A stretch of DNA of 64,000 bases from Nectonema munidae (GCA_030549495.1 JAUIRK010000967.1:1-64000), one strand, 5' to 3'; positions 35,401 through 50,400 are shown, numbered from the stretch's first letter. Program-made: numbers and translations. The notes: generated by a model not told the origin, from the letters alone.

Positions 35401-38400
35401 TCAAAAAACTTTTACTTCGTTATTTTTAAGCTTTTCCACTTCATGCAAATTTTTTAACCGAAATGAACATAAAAATGCAGTGATCTCTCTCTTCATAATT
35501 TTACTTTCCCTCAAAAGTACAACATGATAGTCAGTCTGCGTATTTTCCCGTCAAAATTTAGCACTCTTCATTGAATGCAAGAATGATCAAAAGTTCCAAA
35601 ATTTTCATGAGATCCAAAAAATTTGTATTGACACGAAAAAACTTGTAAGAACCTTGCAGTACTAAGAATTTTGATTTTGCTAAGAAACTTTTACCACTCG
35701 CCTTTTTATCGATTTCTTATGAATAAAAGAGTGTGCATTGGCAGTAAGAATATTTTCACTGTATTTTTGACACCCATCCATCCAGTTATGGCTTCATTCT
35801 TTGGCCAATAATGTTGCAGAATACGCGCATCGGCTGTGCCGTATTCAATAAGTAATAATACTTGAACGGCATCAAAGATGCCAATTCCTCTTTCAAATGT
35901 TTATTTCCGAATATGTCAAATTATATTCAATGAAACCTGCATTAGTCAATACAGCTCTAAACAATGAAAACTTTTTATATGGTGAACACTTTTTTAATGA
36001 GTCTAATGGCCGCCGAAATGGAGTCAGATAATTTTGGAGGACACAAACTGATCACATTGAGTGAAGCCGGTCTGGGAGCTACTTGAATTAATGGCTCCCG
36101 CTCCTAACCATTTTCTAATTTATATTTTGCATCCCTCAATATCAAATCGCTCATTAACTTAGCAACAATGGTAGCTAACTAGCAAACAGCATAAAATTAA
36201 TAAACTACTAAAAGACAACTAACAATAAACCTATTTTTAGATTTATATATTATTTAATTTTTTAACTAGTTAACAAGCAAATTTACCAACGTATTTAATT
36301 TACTTAATTAACTAATTAAGTGTGTTCCTAAAAACAAATTCATTTTAATTACATTTTTGATATGCTTTGCGCTGATGTTTCATGGTAGCAGTAATGCCAA
36401 AATAATTGATAAGCTATCGAACCGGAGCCTAACATATTTCGAGCTAGCTCCATAACCCTGGATATTTTATATTACAAATAAAATTGAGTAAAAATTATTT
36501 AATTCAAAAATTATTTTTAATACCATTTATATCATTTAAGATAAATAAAATATGTAGCAAACTTTTAAAAATGTGATTAATTCCAGTCTGATCATGTTAG
36601 CGTAGATGCAGACCCGTAGCTAGGACTTTTCAATTGGGAGGGCTGGAAAAAATGGGGGGGGGGGGGGGGGCTAAATATTTTCACAAAAATTTTTTTGGTA
36701 CTTATGTTTTATCTTTCCCCCATTCAAATTTTTTTTAGTAAATTACTTAAAAAAATTTTAAAGTGGGAGGGAGATAGATAACTAATAAGTACCAAATTTT
36801 TATATATAGTCTAAAAATAAACCATTTTTTGAACTCTTTATTGATATCGAAATATATGAGGTTGGGGGGGGGGGCTTAGCCACCTCCTGCCCTCGCTGGC
36901 TACGGGCCTGCGTAGATGGAGAAAAATATCTTACTCCAAATCTAAGTAGTTAACAAAATCCGGTTCCAATCCAAAGTTTTAAAACATGCTACTTTGACTG
37001 TGATTTCAAATACTTAACATTTAAAATTTTAAAGCTAACTCTTTCTTCGTGTTTCGACTAAAGAATGGCCACTCCTAATGGTGCCCGATTTTTACACTAT
37101 CAAAACGGAGAATGGTATTGATAAAAAGTCCAGAACCAAATTTTATATTTCTTATAAAAAATAATAATTAATATGAAAAATACCTTGGACGTAAAAGATG
37201 AGTTGTTATACTCTAAATAAAGAGATAAACCATCACATTCGGAAGTCAACATTTTTCAAACTCCTTTTTCTGATATAAGATTAATGAATGTAAAACCGGG
37301 ACTTCTGGCAACCCTAACCGCCACTTCCCTTATGTTTACAAAAAGTTAACTTTTTTTTCATTATTATACTTAAATTTGACAACTAATGCAGTCTATGGTC
37401 CGATCACTTAAGCCCCAAGGTCTACTTTACTGCTTCTACAGCCTGTTTACAAATGCGGGGTGTCCGTTCTTGATTTGATCCAAAATTTGTCATGTTACTT
37501 CAGAAAAAGACCACAAAATTCTCTATTCCCACCTACTGAAAAAGTAGATACAGCAAAACTCCGATATAACGGAGTCGGAAAATCGACTTAATGATTCCAC
37601 TCGATGACATTCATCTTTAATCTATATTTTGGAGACATACGCAAAACAATTTTGTTTTTGAATCAGCAGCAAATGAGGACAAAACGTCTTTCACACAACA
37701 CGCACCTCAAATGATAATCTATTTACAAATTATCATTTATTTATGCTACATTCAATTTCTCAGCCTATACCTAAAATTAATTAATCAATTGTTGTTATAT
37801 GCTAACTACCGTTATGATGATTTCCTCTTTATATAGTTCGCGTCTAAGCACAGTCAAATCTTCTACTTTGCACATCCTAACTACCGTTAATTCGGCCTTT
37901 TATAATTAGAATAAATTCGGAAATTTTATAAATATTTTTAAAAAATTTATTATTATTTTTTTTTACATCTTTTCCAACACCAGTTTTTTTAAGTTATTTG
38001 ACTACTTTGAAGCAAAATTTTATTTAAAAAAAAATTAATTTGAAATTGTTTGTTATAGATTAAAACATTAAATGAGTTCTAATAGTTCTACTAAAATAAA
38101 GCATGTTACATTAAGTTTGAAAGATAAATTAGAAATGTTAAAGAAGAGTGAAAGTCGTGTGGCTGTTAAGAAATTATTTGAGATATACAACGTTGGAAAA
38201 CTTTCAATACAAAACATAAATACTTGGAAGAAAAATCATGAAGTCCTGTAAAAATTCAGTATTGGATTATATTTTGATAAAATCGTTTAAGCTTCGAGAA
38301 AGTGAAGGCGTTGCAATGTCTGGTGAAAGGATAAGAGAATATGCTAAAAAAATTCCACAATGAATTGAATATACAGAAAAGTTGGGAATACACTGAAGGA

Positions 38401-41400
38401 TGGCTACAACGATTTAAAGCAAGACATGGCTTGAAGTTTCGTTCAATTAACGAAGAAAAACGGTCAACTGATAAAGATTCTGCATATAAATTTGTTGAAG
38501 AATTCACTAAGTTGGTTTCTGAAGAAAAATTTACTCCTTATCAAATTTACAAAGCGGATGAAACAACATTGTACTGGAAATGCTTGCCAATGAAATCACT
38601 TACAAGTGAGAAAGCAGATTCACCAACAGGCTGCAGGAACACATAAGTGTAAATTATTGGTCATTGGAAAAGTTTAAACCCCGTGCTTTTAAAGGAATGT
38701 CTAATTATTCTGTAATTTATTGGGCAAAGAAAAAAGCATTGATAACAATTCAAATGACAGAGTGGTTTGAAAAATATTTTGTTGATGAAGCAAGGACGCA
38801 TTGTAATTCTCTGGGCTTAGATCCCAACTTTAAAATAGTTCTTCTTTTGGACAATTGTTCTGCACATCCTAAAGAAGAACTTTTATTAAAAAATAATGTT
38901 TGTTCCCTTTTTCTTCCACCAAATTGTGCTTCATTTAACCCAGCCCTTAGACACTGGAATACTCTGTTGTTTAAAAGCTAAGTATCGTTGTCATTTTATG
39001 AAACGTGTTTTAGATGCAGTAAATTCTGAGAAAAATGTTTAGAATTTCTTAAACAATTTAATCTCAAACATGATTTGTGCTTTAGCAAATGCTTGGATAT
39101 CAATAGAATCAACTACCTTAAAAATGGTTGGAATGTTTTGTTTCGACATAATATTTTGGAAGAAAATTGTGTTAACAAAAACAAAACTTTATCAGAGAAA
39201 ACCGCTATTTTTGAAGATTCAAAATCTATACAGCATTTTCTCATTTGCTCGAGATTTAATTACTCTAAATTACTTTAATTCTCTCCTATAGGCTAAAGAA
39301 ATTATATTAAAAATTAATGAGGGGTAAATATTAATGAAGAAGAAAACACAGTTTATCATTACACTGACTCAAAAATTGTCAACCTTATTAGAGATCAACA
39401 TCAAGATAGTCGCGTAGAAGGTGGGAAAAATAAAAACAAAGCATCAATCGACAGGTTGATCCAATTAACAACAGCTGCTCGAAGGCTTAGAACAAAGAAA
39501 TCTTATAAATGAAGAAGATTTAATGAATCTTTATATGTTGCAAGAAAACTTCTTAAAGAAAAGCCAAATCACATGAAGCAACAAGTTTAAAATTCTTAGA
39601 ACTCTTTTCCCTCAACTTTCATTCTGCATTAAATTCTCTTTTTATTTTTTACTAATAAACAAGCATTCATCTATAATTAATTATAAATTAATAGGGCGTG
39701 AGTAAGGTTGGTTAGATACTAGGTTTCCATAACTCAGGTCTTGGGTTCGATACAAGCGGTGCAATTGCGCCTTCTCGATGAAAACACCCCACGGTACCTT
39801 TACCTTTATAAGTTTGTGTTTTCGTTAAGTCTGAGTAGAGAAAAATTGAGTAAAAATTTTTGCCTAATCCGAAAACAGGTTAGTGCCAAGCATTCGGAAT
39901 TAGTGATAGTCGACTGTATATGTGTGTTTGTGTGTGTATGCATACCTTGATTTAAGAAGCTCGCAGTCCTTTTTACCTATCATACTTTGACTTTAAATTC
40001 ATGTATTTATCGTTGTTTCCTCCATCTTCGAGAAAAGTCACTGATTGCTTTTATTATTATTTGAAATATCACTTTCCTTTATAATCATCTCCTTTACTCC
40101 CAATCACAATGTGAATTTGCTTTTGATAGTGACCTTCAAAGAATGCATTTGTAGATAATGGATGGTCCCCAACGAATCTCTCCTAGAATATGACCACGAA
40201 GGAAATTATAAAACGGATTTTTGTTGAATAATAATTACTCCTTTCAGGACCGGTGTGACATTGCTGTCCAAAGAAATGAAAATCGCTCTTTTAAACATAT
40301 GAAATTCGATTGAAAAAGAAGCCTCTTCTCCTTCCGACTTCTAAAAAATAAAACATTTTTTCACTATTAAAGCACTTAGTGAACATTTTTTTAATAGTCC
40401 CTAAAAAATCGACTCCAACTCCTAACTTTTATTACACACCATCTTTCCTTTAACCCGTTAAGTACCATAGAAATCAGACGATATCTAAAAAACGCAGACG
40501 ATTTATATCCAAAATCATTGAAAATAGCAGACAAAGATGAAATTACTTATGTTCCCAAATTGGAGCATTGGATTTTTATATTGAAATGTTCCCACCAAAT
40601 TTATTTGTTATTTCTTATTCTTTCTACTAAGTTGCGTTTTATTAAAAGAAGAGATCATGTCAATTCTGTGAAATTCGTATTTTTAATTTTAATATAACTA
40701 TTAGTATTACCTAAGCATACTAAAGTATCATTAAAAATAAAACGAAAGATGTAAGGAAAAGATCAAATGAATATGTTATGAGGTATCTTGAAAAATTTCT
40801 GAAAATAGAAGGAGGGGACATGCTGTAGACCGATTCTGAAAAATAAGAGTGAATTGACAGAGTATTTAATGATCACGTGTGCGCAGAAATTGGGGTTTAG
40901 GAAAATTGTACCTCGCAGTGCTCTAATACTTGCAAACATATGGCGATTATCCTGCATAATTTTTTTCTGATTAGATTTTTCCCCTCAATTAAACTATAAT
41001 TGCATAAAACAAATATGATGGGATTGTTCTAATTATTTATTTTTTATATTTCGCATTTTAGCAAATTCGAACATACACCCTTCTACTTCAAAAATTGTAG
41101 CGATTTAAAAGTTTTTAATGTCGTGTAAAAATTGCTCTATTCGCTTTTTGTGAAGGTGTAGTTTTATTCATTTCATCTCATTCTCACAATACCATTAAAT
41201 AGCCCTACTTTTCAAATCCAGTCGTCTCCCGGTTTGGATTCCAGATCGTGATACCCATATCTTTCCAATCGTGGAAGATTGTTTTTCCTTTGCATGCAAT
41301 ACCGATAATAATTTAATAATCTAATATTTAATCGATAATTTAATATTTAATTAGAATTAAATATAGTGTATTTTATTTATACGTTATCCTTTTCCTCATT

Positions 41401-44400
41401 TTGATGACAAGAACGATATCCCTTGCAATGTGTTATTGCTGGCTTGCTGCGCTATAACCCTTCACAAATCAAGAAAACATCTATAATCATATTAGCCCAA
41501 TTAAACTGGTCGTCATTTTTAATTGACCCATACGCTTTCTTGATTTTAACCCATTAAGTCCCAATGCTCCCATTTGGGAACATAAGTAATTTCATCTTCG
41601 TCTGCTTTTTTCAATGACTTTGAATATAAATCGTCTGCGTTTTTTTTAGATATCGTCTGATTTCTATGGTACTTAATGGGTTAAGGCAGCTTTGTACCAA
41701 ATTACCTAATGTCTTGTTCATGCTCCAATTCTTTTTTATGGATTTTTTTGTTTAGGCGTTTTCTTGTTTCTTCATCTCGCTTGCCATCACATCAGATGTT
41801 GTTTGCTTGCTTTGCATTCCTCTTCAATGGCTGTTCTTCGTGGCCAGTACTTACGTATGGGTCCAGCTGATTTGGCAGACCGGTATTCTTAGATCCCATT
41901 TTTTCCTTTTTTCATTAATTTACATTTTATTTCATCCAAGTCACAGTTCTTTTTGGAGGATGACTTATTTTTTATTTTACACTCTACTCTTCATTTTATA
42001 TTTATTTTATAACTTTTTCTTATGTGTGTTCATGAGAATTTCTTGGATTTTTTGCAAATATTAATTTTTCTCAATTTTTGCATCTTTATGTAAATTCACA
42101 GTTAGCAAAATTGGAAATCAATTATACCTTATTTTTGGCGTATAACACGCATGGACGTATAAAGCGCTATTACATATTCTTTAGAAATACAGAGTGTTTC
42201 ATTAAGACGGATCAAAGTTAGCAGTAAATAAATCATGTTATTTGTAAAAATTATTTTTTTTCTCTATATGATCATGTTATTTGAATCATGGCAATTATGT
42301 GTGAATAATAGTGTCGGTCAAGGCTTCAACGACCTTCACTCGATGGTCAAAATATCTCTCCATAGTTGCTTCTCGATCTCACCAATATGCCTTCTTATCT
42401 CATCCATCACCTGCTAAATGGTTATTGGCTTGTTGGCATAGATCTTATTTTTGAGATGACACCAAAGGAAGAAATCCAAAGGTGTCATATCGCACACTTT
42501 TTTTAGAGATCATGCGACCTGGGAACTTTTCAATAAAGCCATTGTTGCATTGGCTGTGCGGCATGTGGTGCCGTCCTTTCGAAACCACAATGAATCAATC
42601 AATCAATCAGGAATCACAAAAATTCAATTCGGGTCGTGAAAAGTTGGTTATCCCGGCATCATTTTCGAAGAAATAAGGCCCGATAGCAAAAAATGTCTTT
42701 TGTGGATTCAGTTGCTTTTCAACAATCTTCTTTCGATTTTCATCAGCCCCATCACTAAAGAGGTCGTTCATAAGTAACATTGTTGTAGAGAGGTTCAATT
42801 CTTGCGTCCTATGACAAATAAAGGTGTTTTGGTTTCCACTACATTCCCGTGCACTGCAGCAATGTTTTCAGCTGAACGACGTAAAAGAGCACCCAATAGT
42901 GTTTTCACATTTGCCACCGACCCACATTGTTTCAATTTAAGAACAATTTTATTTTCTTAATATAAAGTTCATTGGCAATCGGGCGTTAATGAAACGTCCA
43001 GTATTATATATGCTTTTAAAACATGCCATTTATCTACGGAGCAAATATTTTCCAAATTTTTAAAAATATGTATGCACACATTTTTATTCACAGAGCGTGG
43101 TATATGCCTGCCTACAGTATCCTTTTGGCTAGTTTGTCTATACGTTGAAGCTCAATTCAGAATGCGTGACTTGAAAACAATTCCATTCAACTTAGATATA
43201 TGCAGGCCTTTTGCTGCACACTGGTATAGTTCAATTCACTTTCTTTTTACGTTTCCTTTTTACTCCTATAATTCAAAAGAAAAGTTTAAATTATTTTTAG
43301 TGGGTAAACGATTAATCGTATGCATGAAATGACTCTGATTATGAAATTTGTTTTCACCCACTCTCTCCCTTGGAGATGTATGAATTTATGTTTTCTATCC
43401 AGCGACCCTCTGTCTTCAATCTAAGAAAAATGACAAGTTTCTATCTCACCTTAGTCTTTGTCATTTATTTCAGTAGACGTTGAAAGAACTTTGTCTAAAA
43501 AATCTTTTTTTAAAAAATAAGAATGAAAAGTTTTGAAAATTTTGATTTTTTTTTCTATGAAATGCATCATTCTTTTTTTTGCCTACTACTTTTCTTCACG
43601 GTGTGGTGGGCGGTCCTGGTCCGTTTTTTGGTCGTATCCCTTAACCCTAAGCCTTTTGCTATCTTTTTATTTATTTTCAGTAATGTTTAATTTAAACACA
43701 ACCGATGATTTTTGTTTCTGTTTCTTTTAACCCTCTAAGGCACAATCGTTTCTCACTGACCCATGAAATAAAAAAGATCAAATGAAAAACAGGCATTTTG
43801 TGGTATTTTATTCAAAATTTGTTTTTAGTATTGGCTATCCAATGGTCACGCTTGGCTTTGGGGTCAAAAGCTACATATCTTTTCGCATTCGTCAAGTAAG
43901 AGTTCATTGATGACGGCATCTTTCTGTGTGATTAACCTTTTTTTCTTTGGCCCTCAGAAAAAGCAAAAGAAAATTATCCGTGAGAACGAGTTGTACTGGC
44001 AGATCCTACAAAGTGCCTTGCCCTTCGACGTTGTGAAGCGAAAGCTCAATGAGGCATACTGCAACGAAGCCATCACCTCTCCTTCGTCTCCAACATCTAA
44101 TTCCGCGTCAGTCCAGTCTTGTGTCAGTAATGGCGGCAGCAACCTTTTGCTTCCCTCCCTTCTATCCCTTCCGAATCACCACCAGCAAAGTCAGCAACAA
44201 ACTTCTCTTCTCTGCCTAAATAAAATGACATCACATTTATGGCTTGTCGCTGATCCGTATAATGCAATTTCTAAGCATAATCTAGAAAAAGGTATTAGTC
44301 ACTAATAAAATGGGGGGGGGGGGGGTGGTAGTAAGTGTACTGTGGGGTGTTTTCTTTGAGAAGACACAATTGCACAACTTGTGTTCAACAATAAGAGTAA

Positions 44401-47400
44401 GGGAGTTTTCTTGATGCATTTGAACCTTTGACTTTGTTGGCGCACATTTTGTGAGCTAATGAAAGAGTAAATGCAATTCAACATTTCTTTTTATACTCGT
44501 TCACAAAATATGACGTCAGTCAATAAGTGAGTGCGTCTGGTGTTTTTGCGCATGGAAGTGGTAACATTTAAAACGATGCATTGTATTCAACTTATAGACT
44601 TTCTTTAAGATTCGATATATAGGATTTATGGATTGATTGATAATTTAAAAATGAATTTTATCTCTTTTATCGATCCTTGTTTTATTTTATCTGTAAAAAA
44701 TTTTTCTCGATTTAAATTTCGGATCAATTCTATTTTTGACTTAATTTAAATACTCTAAAGTAACAAATTTTCAACACAAAATTTCTGCCAAGTTTAATTC
44801 CGCCACAATTATATGAATTTTAAAAAAAAAAATTATTTGCTAAACGAAATCAATATTTTTGCTAATATCTTTATTTAAAAACTAGGATAAACCTGTTTTT
44901 CTCTCTCTTCGCTCGAGACGTTGCATTCTAGGTCCAGTTAAAGATCATTGGTACCTTTAATCTAGGTCCTGTTAAAGATCATTGGTACCCCCGTAATTCT
45001 AGGTCCTGTGAAAGATCTTCGGTACCCTTGTGATTCTATGTCCTGCAAAGGATCGTTGCTACCCCCTTGATTCTAGGTCCTGTTAAAAATCATTGTTACC
45101 CTCGTGATTCTAGGTCCTATTAAAGATCATTTGTACCCCCGTGATTCTAGGTCGTGTTAAAGATAATCGGTACCCCCGTGATTCTAGGTCCTGTTAAAGA
45201 TCATTGGTACCCCCGTAATTCTAGGTCCTGTGAAAGATCATCGGTACTACTGTGATTTATATGTCCAGTTAAAGATCATGGATAAGCTCATGATTCTAGG
45301 TCCTGTTAATGATCATTGGTACACCCGTGATTCGTGGTCCAGTTAAAGATCATTGGTACTGCGTGATCTTAGGTCATATGAAAGATCATTGGTACCCCCG
45401 TGATTCTTCCAGGTCCTGTAAAAGATCCTTGGTACACCCGTGATTCTAGTTCCAGTTAAAGATCATTGGTTGGTACCCCTAATAATAATCATTAAATCAT
45501 CCACAAAGATCATTGGTACCACACTAATATTAATCGTTTATATCGCCCGTAAAGAAATCCCCGTTTCAAGTAAATTTTCAAAAAAAAAATCATTTTTTTT
45601 AAACAATGCAAAATGATCGAATAACACAGTGAAATTATTAAATAGAATGATGAGAGGATTCTAAAAAAGTATAATACTTGTATATTTGTTATGTATATGT
45701 GAAGTCATATTTTGAGGGCGCTGAAAAGGCCTGAAAAATAAAAAAAATTAAAATTTAAAAGCGTATTCTGATAGAGTTTGATACGCTGATTCCAAATATG
45801 TAATTTGTTTGAAATGAATCGAATAATTTTTTAATTTTTTTGAGGTCAAAGTAGAATTTTTTGTCATTTTTTCAAGTTCAAAGGCTAAAAAAAGTATTTT
45901 AAAAAAAAATAATTTAAAATATTTTTACATTTTCGTAAGCAGTATAAAATTTCCTTTAAAATGAAATATTAAAATAGAAAATTGGATAAGTTTGAAATTT
46001 TTCGAAAATTTTGTAACGGGGTCCCCTTTAAAATTAAAAAAAAATTTCTAAATTTTTCCACCTTAGTATGTTTAAATATCAATTATATATTATGAATGTG
46101 CAAAAAAAAATTGAAAAAATAATTTCATTCTTCATTTTACACGCTAAAATATAGTGAAAAATGTCAAAATTGTGCATATTGTTCAAGGGCTGATAAAATT
46201 TTTTTTGAATTTATTTGAAAACTAAAAATACTTTAAAAATGTAAGTAAAAGGATGCTCTTTAAGATGCGCGTGGTTTAAAATATTTTTAAAAAAATTTCT
46301 CGCATAAACTTTTCTTTTAAAGTTAAATTTTTAAAATTTTGGCAAAAATTTTTTTTCCAAATTTATCCACCGTAGTATGTTTAAATATCAGATATATTTT
46401 ATGAATGTGCAAAAAAAATTGAAAAAAAAATTCATTCTTCATTTTACACGCTATAATATAGTGAAAAATGGCAAAAATGTGCATATTGTTCAAGGTGTTA
46501 TAAAAAAATTTTTGAATTTTTTTGAAAACTAAAAATAATTGGAAAATGTATGTAAAAGGATGCTCTTTAAGATGCGCGTAGTTTAAAATGTTTAAAAAAA
46601 ATTCTCGCATAACATTTTGTTTCAAGCATAAAATGCGGTCATTTCAAGCATAATTTTTTTGACAAAATTGTTAAAATGGAAAAAAATATATCAAAAATAT
46701 GGATTTTTCAAAAATTCCAAATATTAGAATAAAATATGACTCAATCTGCATCCTTTCATGAAAATATTAAAAAAAAAATAAATTTGTTTTTGAGTAAAAT
46801 TTGATTAAAAAATTTTAAAATGTTAATCTTTGAGACGCAATTCTGAAAAAAAATATAAAAAAAATTGGGAATTTTTTTTGTCAATTATTATTCATACATG
46901 AGTGTAGTTTAATTGGATAAAAACAATTAAAAAAAAAGTTCCAACACCAAAATCCCAAAATTTGCATCTCGGGTACGGGTCATTGACCTGAATTTGGGGG
47001 AAAGCGAATATCACCCTCAAACGCAGAAGCGTAAATAAGGTAGAAGTGTGTGAAAAAAATTGAAAAACGCGCCTTGATCATGAAATTTTTTTTGCTTCAA
47101 AGTGTAAAAAAGTGGGAAACTAGCAAAAGATCATTGTTACCCCCTTGATTCTAGGTCCTGTTAAAGATCATTGGTACCCCCGTAATTCTAGGTCCAGATC
47201 ATTTGTACCCCCGTGATTCTAGGTCCTGTTAAAGATCATTGTTGCCCTCGTGATTCTAGGTCCTATTAAAGATCATTTGTACTCCCGTGATTCTAGGTCC
47301 TATTAAAGATCATTTGTACTCCCGTGATTCTAGGTCTTGTTAAAGATCATCGTTACCCCCGTGATTCTAGGTCCTGTTAAAGATCATTGGTACCCTCATG

Positions 47401-50400
47401 ATTCTAGGTTCTGTTAAAGATCATTGGTGCCCCCGTAATTCTAGGTCCAGATCATTTGTACTCCCGTGATTCTATGTCCAGATCATTTGTACTCCCGTGA
47501 TTCTAGGTCCAGATCATTTGTACTCCCGTGATTCTAGGTCCAGATCATTTGTACTCCCGTGATTCTAGCTCCTGTTAAAGATAATTGATAGCTCCGTGAT
47601 TCTAGGTTCTGTTATTCTAACTAATCTCAAAGATCATTCGTACCGGGATTATAGTTCCCCTTAATGATAAATAAGATGATTACTAGTGTAATTCAGAGTT
47701 ACGAGAAACTTCTTAGCTAAGTACCAAAAGGTATTCGAAAAAGTAGCAAATAATTCTTCCTATTCCTCTTATACCAAATCTATACGGTTCCCTGTTTTTA
47801 CCAAGCTTTTTTAACCAGTTTTATAATTACATTTAGAACCATCTAAGTCCTACCTACCTTTCACATCTCAAGGACTGAATCCTTCAGAATTTGAAGACTT
47901 ACTCAATAACGGTAACTCTCATTTGATCATCTTCCATCCCTCGAATCAGTAGGCTAAATTGGCTTTTTTAAATCGTTATCGGCAAATTTTTTATTGTTCA
48001 CCGATTTTATCAGCCTAACCAATATACAAATTTATACTAGAGCTATAAAAAGTAAAAGAACATTTGTATTTTATGCATAGCGCTTTGTACATATAATAGC
48101 ATTTTAATGAAAGCAGCCTTTTTGCTGGCAATTTTATGTAAAACATAATAAATAACTTCAACAAATTTTGCTTTCTTTTTTAACCCATCTTGTCAAATTT
48201 TGAATATATATCCTACTTTATAGCATAGTATGCCAACGTTTTACCCCCCCCCCCCCCCCCCTCCCCCTCCCTTCATTTTAGCTGAGGTTTAGTTTGGTGG
48301 CCAAGTTTACTCTCCTAGAAGAAAGAAATTGGAAGGGACCACGGTAAAGAGCTCATCTTTTTACATTAAAATTAAATATTACTAATTGACAATGCTATAA
48401 TTTGATAAAGGCTTTTATTATAATGTTTAAAAGCTATTAATACAAAATACTTAAAAAAAATTCTTAGTATCTGAAACAGCATTGGAAATTGACATGGAAA
48501 ACTTGAGATTGGTGCATCACTAATAATCACTTACCATATCAAAATCTCATAAAAAAATGTAGGGCTAAAAGCTTTTGGGTGTTTTCATTCAGTAGGCCGT
48601 CTCTTCTGTTCACCTATGACCAATGGAGGCATAATACTGGATCAGTGTCTTCACATACCAAAGGTCACATAGGGTAAATGCACTGTGCGACATTTTTGAG
48701 GCTGAAAATAAATAAAAATATATACATAGAATAGGAGTCCGTTGTTAGAAGAAATGATCCGTGGGAGATAAATTTTGACAGTATCATTAAAAACTTTTCT
48801 AATAGTAAAATACAAAAATGCCATTTAGTTGTATATCTCAAACATTTCATTCATTTTTGAGATTATTCTTCAAAAATGTCATTTAAATATCTCTAGTCAT
48901 AAAAAAAATTGAATGCATGCACTGACCAAAACAGTTACAATATGTAAATGGGGAACAGCACCGTGTGTTACTATGTATAAATCCTTGCCTTTTTTTGTTG
49001 AAAAACGCTGTCTTGGCAACTCGCAAGTTTTCTAAGTCAGCTCTTTTTCTCTTCTTAATCTTGTAGTTTTGAGGACCAGTGTGACACCTGTGTACCATGA
49101 AATGAAAACCACATGCTTTAAGCATATGAAATTTCATTGGAGGAGAAAGCAAGCGATTAGTCTTAAAAATTCTGCTGCTCGAAGGGTTAACGTGTTGAGT
49201 GCAGTCGCTTATTTGACGCAAATCGGTTGGTGTATCAGCTCAATGTGCAACATGTTCTCTTTCTAGGCTCTGCGCTCGCCAACAAGTCGTCAGCATCATC
49301 CAATTCCTCCAAAGGGAATCCACAATCCTCTCTCTCCTCTTTCCTTGCCGCACCCACCTCGACTGCTCCATCCCACACCTCCAAGAAGTCGAGCAAGAGT
49401 AGTCATTCCGCGAGTTTCAGTGCTGCTGGTGGCGCGTTCACAAATTCTGCAGTAAGCTCCACAACCACAACAGTCGCAGCTACATCCTCGATCCATGGCA
49501 AGGATTGTGATGTTACCCCTTCTAGTGCAAATAAACCAGTTCTTTCAGTGGGAAATGTTTCCTCAGCCACTTCACCGAATCCGGAAGTCTCTGTTTCTCT
49601 CATTAACAGGTAATATTCATTTTTTATTCACTGTAAAGTGCAAGTACCTAGCTATACTTTTGTCTATGAGAACGTAATTCTAAAATCACGATTAGTCGTT
49701 ATTCCTATTCGTATTTATTTTATCTCATTGGTCAATTTCTTTTTCATATCATTCCATGTTTCAGTGAAATGACTAAAATATCCATAGTTATGTTGTGGCG
49801 CATTTATTTGTCTTATAAACGAACATATTTTTTCATCAATTTTTGCTTCTTTTTATAAATATACAGTGAAATCTGCTTATAGCGAAATCCCACATATAAC
49901 GAAACAATTTGCGTGCCTGGTCAAAATCGCCTTCTTATTATGTTTAAATTTAACCGTCTATAAATTAACCTGATATAACTTAGCTCCCCCAAACATTAGA
50001 AGTTTACTAACGTGTTGGATGGTCTCGCATATTTAAAAGACTATGGTTTAACCAAGGGTTTTCATTAACTTTATTTCAATCGAATTGTGGTGTTAACAGA
50101 TGATATTATGACTATGCGCTACAGCAGAGGCCGCCGGGAACCTTTTTGACTAAAAGAGCTCAAAAAATACATATTTTAAAATCTATATATATTTAAATAC
50201 TGATTACAACTAAATGGAAAAAGAAGACCAATAATTTTATAGTATAATGACTCTGAATTTATTTTAAATAACATTGTTTTATCGAAGTTATTTAATAATA
50301 AGCAAAGTCTGCTTCCTCATCAGCTTTATTTGTGTCGTCGTGATTCGTAATGATGACGAAATTAAGAGAGTGTAGAATTGGCAAGAAGGATAAGCATTAT

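Noticed and set aside
46323-46625. 100-codon minus-strand open frame
   Set aside because: Lies in the A/T-rich 309-bp tandem duplication; the frame is F/K/I/L-rich low complexity and not kept between the two copies.
44924-47645. Regularly spaced 31-37 bp repeats, possible CRISPR array
   Set aside because: Units are head-to-tail with no unique spacers, drift freely, and sit in an intron of an animal gene. It is a minisatellite.
49296-49603. Minus-strand open frames opposite macoilin exon 7
   Set aside because: Shadows of the real exon, whose phase matches exons 6 and 8 on the + strand.
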